A stretch of DNA of 64,000 bases from Kordia sp050633145 (GTDB taxonomy: Bacteria; Bacteroidota; Bacteroidia; Flavobacteriales; Flavobacteriaceae), in NCBI RefSeq assembly GCF_050633145.1, contig NZ_JBOEFY010000015.1, forward strand, positions 124,001 to 188,000. Direction: 5' to 3'. Below are positions 17,451-25,625 of the stretch, piece after piece. Positions within the stretch are counted from its first letter, which is position 1. Every line of letters begins with the position of its first letter. The notes beneath the pieces were generated by a model that did no database searches, was not told the origin of the DNA, and saw only the letters and a list, made by a program, of their open reading frames with translations. Both the position numbers and the translations under genes were made by a program.

Positions 17451-17480
17451 CAAAGATAAAATGTTTTTACATTTACGCAA
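17451..17480 (-). promoter_or_regulatory. promoter of the SRP RNA gene
   Basis: Reading the minus strand: TTG (17480-17478), exactly 19 bp, then TATCTTTG (17458-17451). This is a perfect Bacteroidota sigma-A promoter and puts the start a few bases downstream, at the 5' end of the RNA. Confidence 0.88.
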
Positions 17481-17533
17481 TGATTTTTTAAACTGATTTT
17501 TATGAATTACCTTGCCAAAAATAAAGTAAGTCA

Positions 17534-18598
17534 ATGAAATTTTATAAGCTATTCATAATCACATTTTTAAGTTTAACTATTTTTTCTTGCGGAGGCGAAA
17601 AAAAAACAACTTCACCTAGTTTTTCTATCAAACTTGATGGGAAAACAGATAAAGTACAGCTAAATTCAGCTATAAAAGCGACAGTTATTAACCCAACTCA
17701 GCGCAATATTACGGCAGTAACATTTTCTATAAACGATCAAAAGTTGACAAATTCGAGTTCAAATCCGTTAGTTTTAGAAACTACTATTCCTTCAACTTCA
17801 TTATTAGGAAAGCAATTATTGAAAGCTACAGTTACCTATGAAGAAGGAAAAACGGCTACTGCAAAAAAGAATGTGACGATTTTATCGAATAGTAAACCTA
17901 AAATTTACACCTATAAAATCATTAATACGTATCCACACGATAGTAAGGCGTATACACAAGGATTGGAATTTTATAGAGATACTCTTTTTGAAAGTACTGG
18001 ACAACGTGGTCAATCATCATTACGTAAAGTAAATTATAAGACTGGAGAAGTATATCAAAAAATTGATTTAGATCGTCAGTATTTTGGTGAAGGAATTACG
18101 GTTTTGAATGATAAGTTATACATGCTTACTTGGCAATCTAATACTGGTTTTGTCTTTAATCCTGATAATTTAGAACGTTTGAGCACTTTTTCGTATCAAA
18201 AAAGTAAACAAGGTTGGGGATTGTGCACAGATGGTGAAAAATTCTTTAAAAGTGATGGAACTGAAAAGATTTGGATTTTAGATCCTGAAACACTCAAAGA
18301 ACAATACGCTATTCAGGTATGTGACAATAAACGTACGTATGTAAAATCGAATGAATTGGAATATATTAATGGGAAGATTTTTGCAAATAGTTACCAGAAA
18401 CCAAGCATGATGATAATTAATCCAAAGAATGGTGCTTTGGAAGCGCTTATTGATTTTAGAGGTTTGAAAGAGAAAACAACAGTTTTACCAACTACCGATG
18501 TTTTTAATGGTATTGCATACAATCCGAAAACAAAAACTTATTTTGTGACAGGAAAATACTGGGACAAGATGTTTGAGGTAGAGATTATGGAGAAGTAG
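17534..18598 (+). CDS. glutaminyl-peptide cyclotransferase, lipoprotein
   Basis: 354 aa. Lipoprotein signal (FLSLTIFSCGGE), an N-terminal beta domain (about 25-118), then the plant-type glutaminyl cyclase fold (PF05096), a five-bladed propeller: YPHDSKAYTQGLEFYRDTLF, ESTGQRGQSSLRKV, YFGEGITVLNDKLYMLTWQS, GWGLCTDGEKFFKSDG, NELEYINGKIFANSY and NGIAYNPKTKTYFVTGKYWD. It converts N-terminal glutamine of exported proteins to pyroglutamate, a frequent end on Bacteroidota envelope proteins. Stand-alone gene. Confidence 0.93.
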   Translation: MKFYKLFIITFLSLTIFSCGGEKKTTSPSFSIKLDGKTDKVQLNSAIKATVINPTQRNITAVTFSINDQKLTNSSSNPLVLETTIPSTSLLGKQLLKATVTYEEGKTATAKKNVTILSNSKPKIYTYKIINTYPHDSKAYTQGLEFYRDTLFESTGQRGQSSLRKVNYKTGEVYQKIDLDRQYFGEGITVLNDKLYMLTWQSNTGFVFNPDNLERLSTFSYQKSKQGWGLCTDGEKFFKSDGTEKIWILDPETLKEQYAIQVCDNKRTYVKSNELEYINGKIFANSYQKPSMMIINPKNGALEALIDFRGLKEKTTVLPTTDVFNGIAYNPKTKTYFVTGKYWDKMFEVEIMEK

Positions 18599-18817
18599 GT
18601 TGTTTAGACTATTAGATTGTTAGACACGCTTTGCTTTTAGACTCGTTCCCGTGTAAACGAGAATCTTTTAGACTTGCTTAGACTCGCTTTGCTCTTGGCA
18701 TTTTGGTGAAATTTGTAAACTTGAGCCTTGGATTGTTTGCCACATTGAGCGCTGTCGAAATATTGATTCTTAAGAAACGTACTAATACCCAATTCCCAAG
18801 ACCTAATACCTTTTTAT
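18599..18817. other. degenerate TTAGACTCGCTTTGCT repeat spacer
   Basis: The spacer between convergent genes consists of short, imperfectly repeated words (TTAGACT, CTCGCTTTGCT, ACACGCTTTGCTTTTAGACT, TAATACCCAATTCCC). It resembles the spacers at 1241-1300 and 2280-2340. No gene seen. Confidence 0.45.
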
Positions 18818-19705
18818 TTACAATTTCACAACTTCCACTTCCCATGAAATTTCATAGGTTTTGTTTGGTGATAAAGTCTGCAACCCAATTCCATTATTAA
18901 AACTATTTGAAAGTCCAACTGTGGGTTCAATAGCAATAATGCTTTTGTCTTTTGGTGTGTAAAACTGCACATAATTTTTAGGTGCTGAACCTTTTATCTT
19001 TACCTGATATGTTGGTGTTGTAAATCCGATTTCATCATTCAACAATTTATATGCTGTATCAAATGGATGGTTTTTTAATTGGAAAGGCATTGACATTTTG
19101 TGTGGTGTTGTCCCATTGGTGAGACTTCGATCGTCAGTTGTAGTGTATTCTTCTTCACAGTTAAAATTGATTGTACTTTCGTATAAGTTTTCAGAATTAA
19201 AATACGGATGCCAACCAATTGTAAACGGAAATGTTTTTGTTCCAGTATTGACAACTTTTATAAAAACATTTACTGATGTTTCGGTGAGTTTATACGTAAG
19301 GAAAAAATCAAAGGGAAATGGAAATCCTTGTAAAGAACCATCATGTATGTACTGAAACGTTATGCTTGCAACACTCGAAGTAACTTGCTTGTCAAACACT
19401 TCAAATTTTCTAGTGTATAACAATCCGTGAATTGCATTGTTCTTTTCGATTTCATTGCATGGAATTTGATACGTTTCTCCTTCAAAAGTATAGGTTCCGT
19501 CTTCAATTCTATTCGCGAAAGGAAATAAAATCGCTGATGCGGATGAATTCTTATACGGGAAATTCTCGTATTCAGAAATAATTATCCTGTCATTCACTTT
19601 TACATCATACAATCGTGCGCCTTCATTTATGTTTATAGAAGCAGACACTTTGTTGTTTTCACTTGAAATTTCTATGATGTTGTTCTTTTCTTGTATTTGA
19701 AACAC
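18818..19705 (-). CDS. aldose 1-epimerase family protein
   Basis: 295 aa, no signal peptide. Contains the GalM-fold residues: NAIHGLLYTRK (first histidine), FTIGWHPYFN (second histidine) and IAIEPTVGLSNSFNN (catalytic glutamate). These catalyse alpha/beta interconversion of a hexose. Length and spacing match the YeaD/GalM-like subgroup. Substrate not determinable. Convergent with the glutaminyl cyclase gene. Confidence 0.9.
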   Translation of the reverse strand: MFQIQEKNNIIEISSENNKVSASININEGARLYDVKVNDRIIISEYENFPYKNSSASAILFPFANRIEDGTYTFEGETYQIPCNEIEKNNAIHGLLYTRKFEVFDKQVTSSVASITFQYIHDGSLQGFPFPFDFFLTYKLTETSVNVFIKVVNTGTKTFPFTIGWHPYFNSENLYESTINFNCEEEYTTTDDRSLTNGTTPHKMSMPFQLKNHPFDTAYKLLNDEIGFTTPTYQVKIKGSAPKNYVQFYTPKDKSIIAIEPTVGLSNSFNNGIGLQTLSPNKTYEISWEVEVVKL

Positions 19706-19808
19706 GCTCTTTTAGATTTCTTTCCATTAATAAAGCATCGAAAATACTAAGAAACTGTGCATTGACCGAATACAATAATGACTTTTTTTATGCGGATTTG
19801 TAGGTGTT

Positions 19809-19874
19809 GGGTTTTGGGTTTTGGGTTTTGGGTTTTGGGTTTTGGGTTTTGGGTTTTGGGTTTTGGGTTTTGGG
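19809..19874. repeat. telomere-like (GGGTTTT)n tandem array
   Basis: Ten GGG blocks at exact 7-bp steps separated by TTTT, without a single mismatch. The array lies in the 320-bp spacer upstream of the epimerase gene and downstream of a precursor peptide gene. Four or more G-runs allow a G-quadruplex on the plus strand. A 67-codon minus-strand frame across it (Pro-Lys-Thr-Gln-Asn repeats) is a by-product. The remainder of 19706-20025 holds nothing recognisable. Confidence 0.95.
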
Positions 19875-20025
19875 TTAAGTTGTTTACTTTCTGCTTGTTT
19901 CAAAGTATCAACCTTTAAACTTACAAACACTTAAACGTTACTTGTTGTCTGTTATACTAGTTTTTACACAAAAAAATAGCAAACCTAAATTTGCTATTTA
20001 ACTCAATATCAGCATACTATATTAT

Positions 20026-20253
20026 TTAACAAATAACGCAGCTAATGATTGTTCGGAACGTAGTACATGTACGAGTACCGCCACCGCCGCCGTCTCCATC
20101 TCCGCCACCGTCATCAGGAGAAGTGCCTACAGGACAATGGTCGCAATTTGTTTCATGTATTGAAACTTCTCTTCCTCCTTTGTAGTCATTGATTTTCAAA
20201 TTAGATATTGTCTTCTTGCTTAACTGTAATAATTTAAGATTTCTTTTTTTCAT
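20026..20253 (-). CDS. class I lanthipeptide-like precursor (orphan)
   Basis: 75 aa. Leader MKKRNLKLLQLSKKTISNLK continues to INDYKGG, the K-x-L-x-L-x-K-x-x-I-(S/A)-x-L ... KGG pattern of Bacteroidota lanthipeptide-like precursors. The core has four cysteines and many Ser/Thr, interrupted by a Gly/Asp run (about 47-60), ending in TCTTFRTIISCVIC. Ser/Thr dehydration plus Cys addition would give rings, but no LanB/LanC is in the window. It directly precedes the sensory operon's terminal gene in the same direction but is separated by 96 bp of its 3' side. Confidence 0.75.
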   Translation of the reverse strand: MKKRNLKLLQLSKKTISNLKINDYKGGREVSIHETNCDHCPVGTSPDDGGGDGDGGGGGTRTCTTFRTIISCVIC

Positions 20254-20349
20254 TGTTTAGAGATTTAAATTAATGATAGTTAAAGGTAAATTTTTCCAAT
20301 ATCAACAAAAAATAGTAATAGTGACGGTTTATAAAAACGCGATAATTTA

Positions 20350-21000
20350 TCAAATCTTCACAATTTCATTTTTTAAAGCAAATACAACCAATCCTGCGGT
20401 GTTACGAACATTGAGTTTGGAAAGTAGATTTTTACGATGGCCTTCTACCGTACGAAAACTAATAAAGAGCTTCTCTCCTATTTCTTTGGCAGTGTATTCT
20501 TTACAGATCAGTTCTAAGACTTCTATTTCGCGCTCTGAAAGATCGTGTATGATATTGTTTGGAGTTCCTTTTCCTTTATACATCATTACTTTACGCATGA
20601 TGTTTGTAATTTTATTGTTGAAATAATAATCGTATTCCATCACACTTTCAATACATTCTACAACTTCATCAGAATTTGCATTCTTCATTAAATAACCATT
20701 CACACCAAGTTCAATCATACGTATAATATGTCGCTCTTCTTGATGCATGGTAAGAATAATTATTTTCATTGTTGGATATTTTTCTAAGACAATTTTTGCC
20801 GTTTCATATCCGTCAAGGTTTGGCATTCTAATGTCCAATAATACTACATCTGGTTTTACAACAGCATTGCGCAAAGCTTCTAAAAACTGATCTCCATCTG
20901 AGGCTTCCATTGTAATTTCCATATCGTTTTCATCTTGAAAAATGGCTTTAATTCCTTCTCTAAAGAGCGAATGATCGTCTACTAATGCTATGTTTATCAT
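20350..21000 (-). CDS. NarL/LuxR-family response regulator
   Basis: 216 aa. Receiver domain with D8-D9, phosphoacceptor D56 (VVLLDIRMPNLDGYE) and conserved T/K positions (ILTMHQEE, YLMKNAN). C-terminal LuxR HTH (LSEREIEVLELICKEYTAKE ... TVEGHRKNLLSKL). It overlaps the upstream kinase gene by 4 bp (ATGA-type coupling), so the two are a translationally coupled pair. Confidence 0.96.
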   Translation of the reverse strand: MINIALVDDHSLFREGIKAIFQDENDMEITMEASDGDQFLEALRNAVVKPDVVLLDIRMPNLDGYETAKIVLEKYPTMKIIILTMHQEERHIIRMIELGVNGYLMKNANSDEVVECIESVMEYDYYFNNKITNIMRKVMMYKGKGTPNNIIHDLSEREIEVLELICKEYTAKEIGEKLFISFRTVEGHRKNLLSKLNVRNTAGLVVFALKNEIVKI

Positions 21001-21791
21001 ACGTTTTCTTTGTTTAAATGAACATGTATTGTCGTGCCAGAATTTACGTTGGATGTAATGTCTATTAGCCCACCCAAAATCAAGGCGCGATCTTTTATAT
21101 TTCGCAATCCTGCACCTTTTTGAACGGTTTCTGTGTTAAATCCTTTTCCATCATCTTTTATGGTTAGCTTGAAACTTTCCGTAGAATTCTCAATCGTAAT
21201 TTTAATTGTTTCTGCTTCCGAATGTTTCACCGCGTTTACCAATGTTTCTTTGATAATGCGATACAATGCAAGTTCTTGTGAAAAATCCAATCGTTTTTCA
21301 TCGCCATTCCATTCGTAATCTATATGTATTTTGCTCGATTCTGAAATTGAATAACACAAATCACTAATAGCTTCATTCAATCCAAAATCTTCCAAGGTTG
21401 GCGGCATGATGTTGTATGATATTTCACGAACTTTGTTTAACAACTGATTCAACTGATCGCGTACGTTTTGTGATTTTGATACGATTTCAGGTTGATCAAT
21501 TTGTTCTTTTTTAATTCGTTCCACACTTAATAAAATAGTAGAAATTCCGCCACCAATTTCATCGTGTAAGTCAGCTGCAAAACGTTTTCGTTCGTCATCT
21601 TGAATTTTCACAGCACTTTGTAATAGTTGCTGCTGATGTATGATTTTTTGCTCCTGTAATTTCATTTGCTGTTTTAACAAACGTCTTCTGTAAATAATGA
21701 CAAAACCTACAATAGCAAGTGCTAGGAAAAACATTCCTAACATGCCAATGAATAGTATTAACGAAGTTCCTTCTTGTGTTTCAGTAACCAT
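20997..21791 (-). CDS. NarX-type sensor histidine kinase
   Basis: 264 aa. One N-terminal membrane helix (about 10-34), a coiled-coil QQ-rich linker, HisKA_3 dimerisation domain with phosphoacceptor H76 (RFAADLHDEIGGG), and HATPase_c with N-box LVNAVKHSEAE, G1 DDGKGF and G2 GAGLRNIKDRALIL. There is almost no periplasmic sensor; the overlapping upstream gene encodes a 7TM protein that may be the sensing partner. Phosphorylates the adjacent LuxR-type regulator. Confidence 0.95.
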   Translation of the reverse strand: MVTETQEGTSLILFIGMLGMFFLALAIVGFVIIYRRRLLKQQMKLQEQKIIHQQQLLQSAVKIQDDERKRFAADLHDEIGGGISTILLSVERIKKEQIDQPEIVSKSQNVRDQLNQLLNKVREISYNIMPPTLEDFGLNEAISDLCYSISESSKIHIDYEWNGDEKRLDFSQELALYRIIKETLVNAVKHSEAETIKITIENSTESFKLTIKDDGKGFNTETVQKGAGLRNIKDRALILGGLIDITSNVNSGTTIHVHLNKENV

Positions 21792-22432
21792 AGACCTATT
21801 GAGATGAAAAGATAATGAATCATAATGAATATTCCATGCAATGCCCAGGCTTCAAAATATTCGATGAGCGGAATTTCTAGCAAAAAATTATTCGTCACAA
21901 ATAGTAAAAAAGCACCTGAAAAGTAGATTAAAACTGCAGAATTGATCCAAAAAACAGGATGTATTTCCAAACGTCGTATCGATTGGTCTACAAAGATTTT
22001 GTAAAACCAACCGATTGCGAAACAAAGTAAAAATGCGCTTTCCACAGTTTTGCTATACGAATTATAAACGTCTAATGGTTGCCACAAGAATATATTGACA
22101 ATGGAAAATGTGATGACCAAAAATATAGAACTTATAACCAGTTTTTTAACCACTTTAGTATCAAACAATCGTATATAAACTAAACTCCAACAGATATATT
22201 CCACAATCGTATACAGATGTGAAATCACCATATTATTGATGGCCTGTCGATGCAAAATATTTCCAATCAATGCAAAAACACCTGCGCTAACCAGTAACAA
22301 TGCAATTAATTTAAACGTTGTATTGAATCGTTTGTACCGAAAAACAATTGTGATTAACGGTAACAAAATAAACAACTGTGCAATGTTTAAAATAGAAAAT
22401 AGTGCAGATTTTGAAAGCAGATACATATACAA
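21758..22432 (-). CDS. seven-transmembrane protein, probable sensor partner
   Basis: 224 aa with seven evenly spaced hydrophobic segments (about 10-31, 39-58, 68-90, 95-115, 127-145, 157-178, 190-212) and short loops. No enzymatic motif. The gene overlaps the kinase gene by 34 bp and abuts the stop of the gene upstream. A separate 7TM protein coupled to a kinase with one membrane helix suggests a signal-receiving module, which is an inference from gene order. Confidence 0.78.
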   Translation of the reverse strand: MYMYLLSKSALFSILNIAQLFILLPLITIVFRYKRFNTTFKLIALLLVSAGVFALIGNILHRQAINNMVISHLYTIVEYICWSLVYIRLFDTKVVKKLVISSIFLVITFSIVNIFLWQPLDVYNSYSKTVESAFLLCFAIGWFYKIFVDQSIRRLEIHPVFWINSAVLIYFSGAFLLFVTNNFLLEIPLIEYFEAWALHGIFIMIHYLFISIGLWLLKHKKELR

Positions 22433-23209
22433 TTATTCTTCATGATATAATGGACTATCTACAGCACAGGTTGTTATAGAATCTTTGGTACAGAGCGAAG
22501 CGCTATTTACATACATTTCTTCATTTTTTCCTTCTGCATCTTTAGGAAAAATATCAAATCCTTCTTCATTTACACCAACAAGAATAATGCGTTCGTTTCC
22601 TTCCCCATCTAAACCAAAATATACACGAATATCATCTGTTCCAAGTTGTTTATAAATTTCGGCTAAATCTTCTTTTTTAAATAGTACCGATTTTAAATTG
22701 AATAATGTTTGCCAAGCTAGTGTTGATGCGATGGCATCTGCAACTGTTATTTGAAACCCTTCAATATTACATTTATCATTGGTACTTGGCGTTCTATCGC
22801 CATCACGTGGTGCACAATTTTCGGTTCCAATAATTCCAGGACCTGTATTAAAATATAAATCACTACTTGTATCACAGGTTCGCGGACAAGGCATGGTAAA
22901 ATCATAAATTCCAGTTCTGATTTCGTTTCCTGGTCCGATTCCAGAATCCTTTGGAAGTAAAGAAATAATGTCTCTATTACTTTCATTCACTCCAACGACT
23001 ATCATATCTGGACATTTAGTATCTCCATCTTCTTTAATTCCCATATAAAAACGTACAGCAACAGCTTGTTTTTCATCCAAAATACATTCAATATCATTTC
23101 GGTGAAATAAAAATGCTTTTAAATCATTTACTTTTTGCCATGATTTTGCATATTCGTCTACAAGACCAAAAGGTGTTAGGTCATAATTGTTAATTGGTTC
23201 TAAAGCCAT
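22433..23209 (-). CDS. unknown protein with two repeated domains
   Basis: 258 aa, no signal peptide. Two homologous units of about 55 residues: FLFHRNDIECILDEKQAVAV ... GVNESNRDIIS (about 33-85) and VLFKKEDLAEIYKQLGTDDI ... GVNEEGFDIFP (about 173-225). Between them is a Cys/Gly/Pro-rich insert (MPCPRTCDTSSDLYF, TENCAPRDGDR). First gene of the four-gene sensory operon; its stop touches the start of the 7TM gene. It may be a cargo or ligand-binding protein controlled with the sensors. No family recognised. Confidence 0.65.
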   Translation of the reverse strand: MALEPINNYDLTPFGLVDEYAKSWQKVNDLKAFLFHRNDIECILDEKQAVAVRFYMGIKEDGDTKCPDMIVVGVNESNRDIISLLPKDSGIGPGNEIRTGIYDFTMPCPRTCDTSSDLYFNTGPGIIGTENCAPRDGDRTPSTNDKCNIEGFQITVADAIASTLAWQTLFNLKSVLFKKEDLAEIYKQLGTDDIRVYFGLDGEGNERIILVGVNEEGFDIFPKDAEGKNEEMYVNSASLCTKDSITTCAVDSPLYHEE

Positions 23210-23438
23210 AATTAGTTGTTTTAAAATTTAACACTAAAGTATTGAATATAAGAAAATTAATCACACGTATTTCTACGCATTTACATTCTTGAAATACGTG
23301 ATTAAAATCGAGTAAAAGCTGTCTTTCAAATTAATGTTGATCGTTCTAATTTTGAACCATATCAATTAATCATCAAGGCGTCAAATGATATAATTGATAC
23401 AATTTAAAAAATTATTAATCATTTAAAACCTTAAAATT

Positions 23439-23720
23439 ATGTCAGCATTTTGCGGAACGATCACTTCAAGTGGTCAAATTACAAGTAATGGAAACTTTTC
23501 ATGTCAATACGATTCTGGGCAACAGAAATACACCGTTGATTATAACGGAAATGTAAATGCAGGAGCTTCAGTAGTTGTGTCACCAACGCAACAAATTCCT
23601 GGATTAACTTATATGTTATATCCATATACAAATGGTTTTACGCTACAAGTATTTCAAGATGCTGGTGGTGTGCTTACACCTGTTGCTAGTAGTTCTAACT
23701 TTATCGTGAAAGAACTCTAA
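23439..23720 (+). CDS. small beta-rich protein of unknown function
   Basis: 93 aa, starting MSAFCGTITSSGQITSNGNF. Gly/Ser/Asn/Thr-rich with alternating hydrophobics, two cysteines near the N-terminus, no signal peptide. It reads as a small beta-sandwich. The gene is transcribed divergently from the sensory operon at 23209 across a 229-bp intergenic region and has its own terminator, so it could be a target of that system. No family recognised. Confidence 0.6.
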   Translation: MSAFCGTITSSGQITSNGNFSCQYDSGQQKYTVDYNGNVNAGASVVVSPTQQIPGLTYMLYPYTNGFTLQVFQDAGGVLTPVASSSNFIVKEL

Positions 23721-23744
23721 TCATTCAAAATTAATACTTAATGA

Positions 23745-23780
23745 ATTCCTTTATTTCGCTATGAAGTAAAGGAGTTTTTT
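23745..23780 (+). terminator. intrinsic terminator
   Basis: AATTCCTTTA / TAAAGGAGTT stem with TTTTTT tail, 25 bp after the stop of the 93-aa gene. Confidence 0.75.
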
Positions 23781-23883
23781 GATGGTTGAAAGTTTACTCA
23801 TTCAAACTACCTGTTTACTCATTGTTGGTTTCTTTATATATGTATTTATGCTTTTTTTGAATTGAATTTAAAAGCGAACCATC

Positions 23884-24744
23884 ATGAAACATCCTGAACT
23901 TATTCTACAAATTCCTAAACCTTGTCATGAAGATTGGAACACTATGTCTCAAACTGAAAAAGGAAGGTTTTGCAAAGTTTGCACCAAAGAGGTCATTGAT
24001 TTTACTTCAAAAAGTGATGAAGAACTTGTGACGTATTTTTCGAATAATGGAAATTTATGTGGACGATTTGATGCTTCACAACTCAATAGAAAACTAATTG
24101 CAGACAGAAAAAAACGAAATCATTGGTTATCCTATGCGGCTACGCTTCTATTGCCGATAACTTTGTTTTCGCAAGAAACAAAAACTTCTGAGCTAAAAAA
24201 TACGGATACAGAGCAAATAGACACTTCAACTTTTAAATCGTTACAAATAAGTTCGCTTGATAGAAAAACGAAATTAAATTCTAATATCCAAAATGATAGT
24301 ATAATTATAAAAGGTGTTGTTACCGATGATCTTGGGATGCCACTTCCTGGCGCTAGTGTTTATATAAAAGGAACAATGCAAGGTACAACAGCAGATTTTG
24401 ATGGAAATTATGAAATAAAGGTACAGAAAGGAGCTGTTTTGGTCATTTCTTATATTGGTTTTGAAGCAAAAGAAATCAAGACTAAAAAACCTGTTTTAAA
24501 TGTTCAACTAAACAGTGCTTCATGTGATTTTTTAGGCGAAGTTGTTACTGCAAGTCCAAATGAACGATACAAAAGTAAATTCACGAAGAAGTCGCATCCA
24601 AAAACTTCAGCAAAACTGAATGAACGTGAGCAGCGTACAAAGAATTATTTCGCCTTTCAAAGAAAAAAATGGTTGGAAAAACGTGAAGAACGACGTACAA
24701 AACGTGCCGCAAAAAAAGCAGAGAAACAAACAACCAAAAAATAA
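23884..24744 (+). CDS. tandem paralogue 1: Cys4 N-terminal domain + TM + CarboxypepD-reg-like
   Basis: 286 aa. Residues 1-75 form a conserved domain with C14, C30, C33 and C59 (CHEDW, GRFCKVCTKEVIDF, NGNLCGRF), a likely metal site. KKRNHWLSYAATLLLPITLF (77-96) is one membrane helix with positive charges before it, so the Cys domain should be cytoplasmic. After a linker, about 140-210 is a CarboxypepD_reg-like beta-sandwich (GVVTDDLGMPLPGASVYIKG, DFDGNYEIKV, VISYIGFEAKEI). A highly basic tail follows (KKWLEKREERRTKRAAKKAE). First of five tandem copies, 7 bp before the next. Role unknown. Confidence 0.82.
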   Translation: MKHPELILQIPKPCHEDWNTMSQTEKGRFCKVCTKEVIDFTSKSDEELVTYFSNNGNLCGRFDASQLNRKLIADRKKRNHWLSYAATLLLPITLFSQETKTSELKNTDTEQIDTSTFKSLQISSLDRKTKLNSNIQNDSIIIKGVVTDDLGMPLPGASVYIKGTMQGTTADFDGNYEIKVQKGAVLVISYIGFEAKEIKTKKPVLNVQLNSASCDFLGEVVTASPNERYKSKFTKKSHPKTSAKLNEREQRTKNYFAFQRKKWLEKREERRTKRAAKKAEKQTTKK

Positions 24745-24751
24745 TACGCTT

Positions 24752-25618
24752 ATGAAACATCCTGAACTCATTGTGCAAATTCCAGAACCTTGTCATGAAA
24801 ACTGGAGCAACATGTCTCCAACTGAAAAAGGTAAGTTTTGTAATGTATGTACCAAAGAAGTCATTGATTTTACTTCAGATAGTGATGAAGAAATTATAAA
24901 GTACCTAAGCAATCATGAGAGTACATGCGGGCGATTTCATCCTTCACAATTGAATAGAAAGCTAATTGCTGACAGAAAAAAACGAAATCATTGGTTATCG
25001 TACGCAGCTACCTTTCTATTACCGATAACTTTATTTTCGCAAGAAACAAAAACTCCCGAGCTAAAAAATACGGATACAGAGCAAATAGACACTTCGGCTT
25101 TTAAATCGTTAAAAATAAGTTCGCTGGACAGAAAAGCGAAACTAAATTCTACCAAGCAAAACGATAGTATTACTGTACAAGGTATCATTACTGACGAAAG
25201 TGGATTTCCTCTTCCTGGCGCAACAGTCCAAATTAAAGGTACGAACATAGGCGCAGCTACTGATTTTGATGGGCACTATTCTATCAAGTCAAATTATGGA
25301 AGTATTCTCGTTATAAGTTATGTTGGATATGAAATAAAAAAAATCAAAATTACCTCTTCTACCATAAATGTTCAGCTAGAGTCTGGTGTACAAGGATTGC
25401 ATTTTGTAGGAGCAGTTGTTACAGAAAGTCCAAATGAACGATACAAAAGTAAGTTCACGAAAAAATCGCAGTCGAAAACAGTAGAAAAACTGAATGAACG
25501 TGAGCAAACTACAAGGAACTATTTTGCGTTTCAAAGAAAAAAATGGTTAGAAAAACGTGCCAAAAGACGTGCTGAACGTGCTGCTAGAAAAGCTGAAAGA
25601 CTAACAACGAAAAAATAA
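24752..25618 (+). CDS. tandem paralogue 2: Cys4 N-terminal domain + TM + CarboxypepD-reg-like
   Basis: 288 aa from the ATG at 24752, where the family start MKHPELIVQIPEPCHE aligns; a longer frame from 24620 overlaps copy 1 and is rejected. Same layout as copy 1: Cys4 domain (GKFCNVCTKEVIDF, ESTCGRF), helix after KKRNHW, linker, CarboxypepD_reg-like (GIITDESGFPLPGATVQIKG), NERYKSKFTKKS block and basic tail. The DNA around 25050-25130 is nearly identical to 24180-24260 of copy 1, so these two diverged recently or were converted. 7 bp to copy 3. Confidence 0.82.
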   Translation: MKHPELIVQIPEPCHENWSNMSPTEKGKFCNVCTKEVIDFTSDSDEEIIKYLSNHESTCGRFHPSQLNRKLIADRKKRNHWLSYAATFLLPITLFSQETKTPELKNTDTEQIDTSAFKSLKISSLDRKAKLNSTKQNDSITVQGIITDESGFPLPGATVQIKGTNIGAATDFDGHYSIKSNYGSILVISYVGYEIKKIKITSSTINVQLESGVQGLHFVGAVVTESPNERYKSKFTKKSQSKTVEKLNEREQTTRNYFAFQRKKWLEKRAKRRAERAARKAERLTTKK

Positions 25619-25625
25619 TACGCTT

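Noticed and set aside
18703..18900. 65-codon plus-strand frame
   Set aside because: Overlaps the end of the epimerase gene and the degenerate repeat spacer; no signal or start support.
19809..19874. CRISPR-like array
   Set aside because: Units are 7 bp with no distinct repeat and spacer; it is a simple tandem repeat.
19727..19930. 67-codon minus-strand frame
   Set aside because: Product is a QNPKPKT repeat created by the GGGTTTT array.
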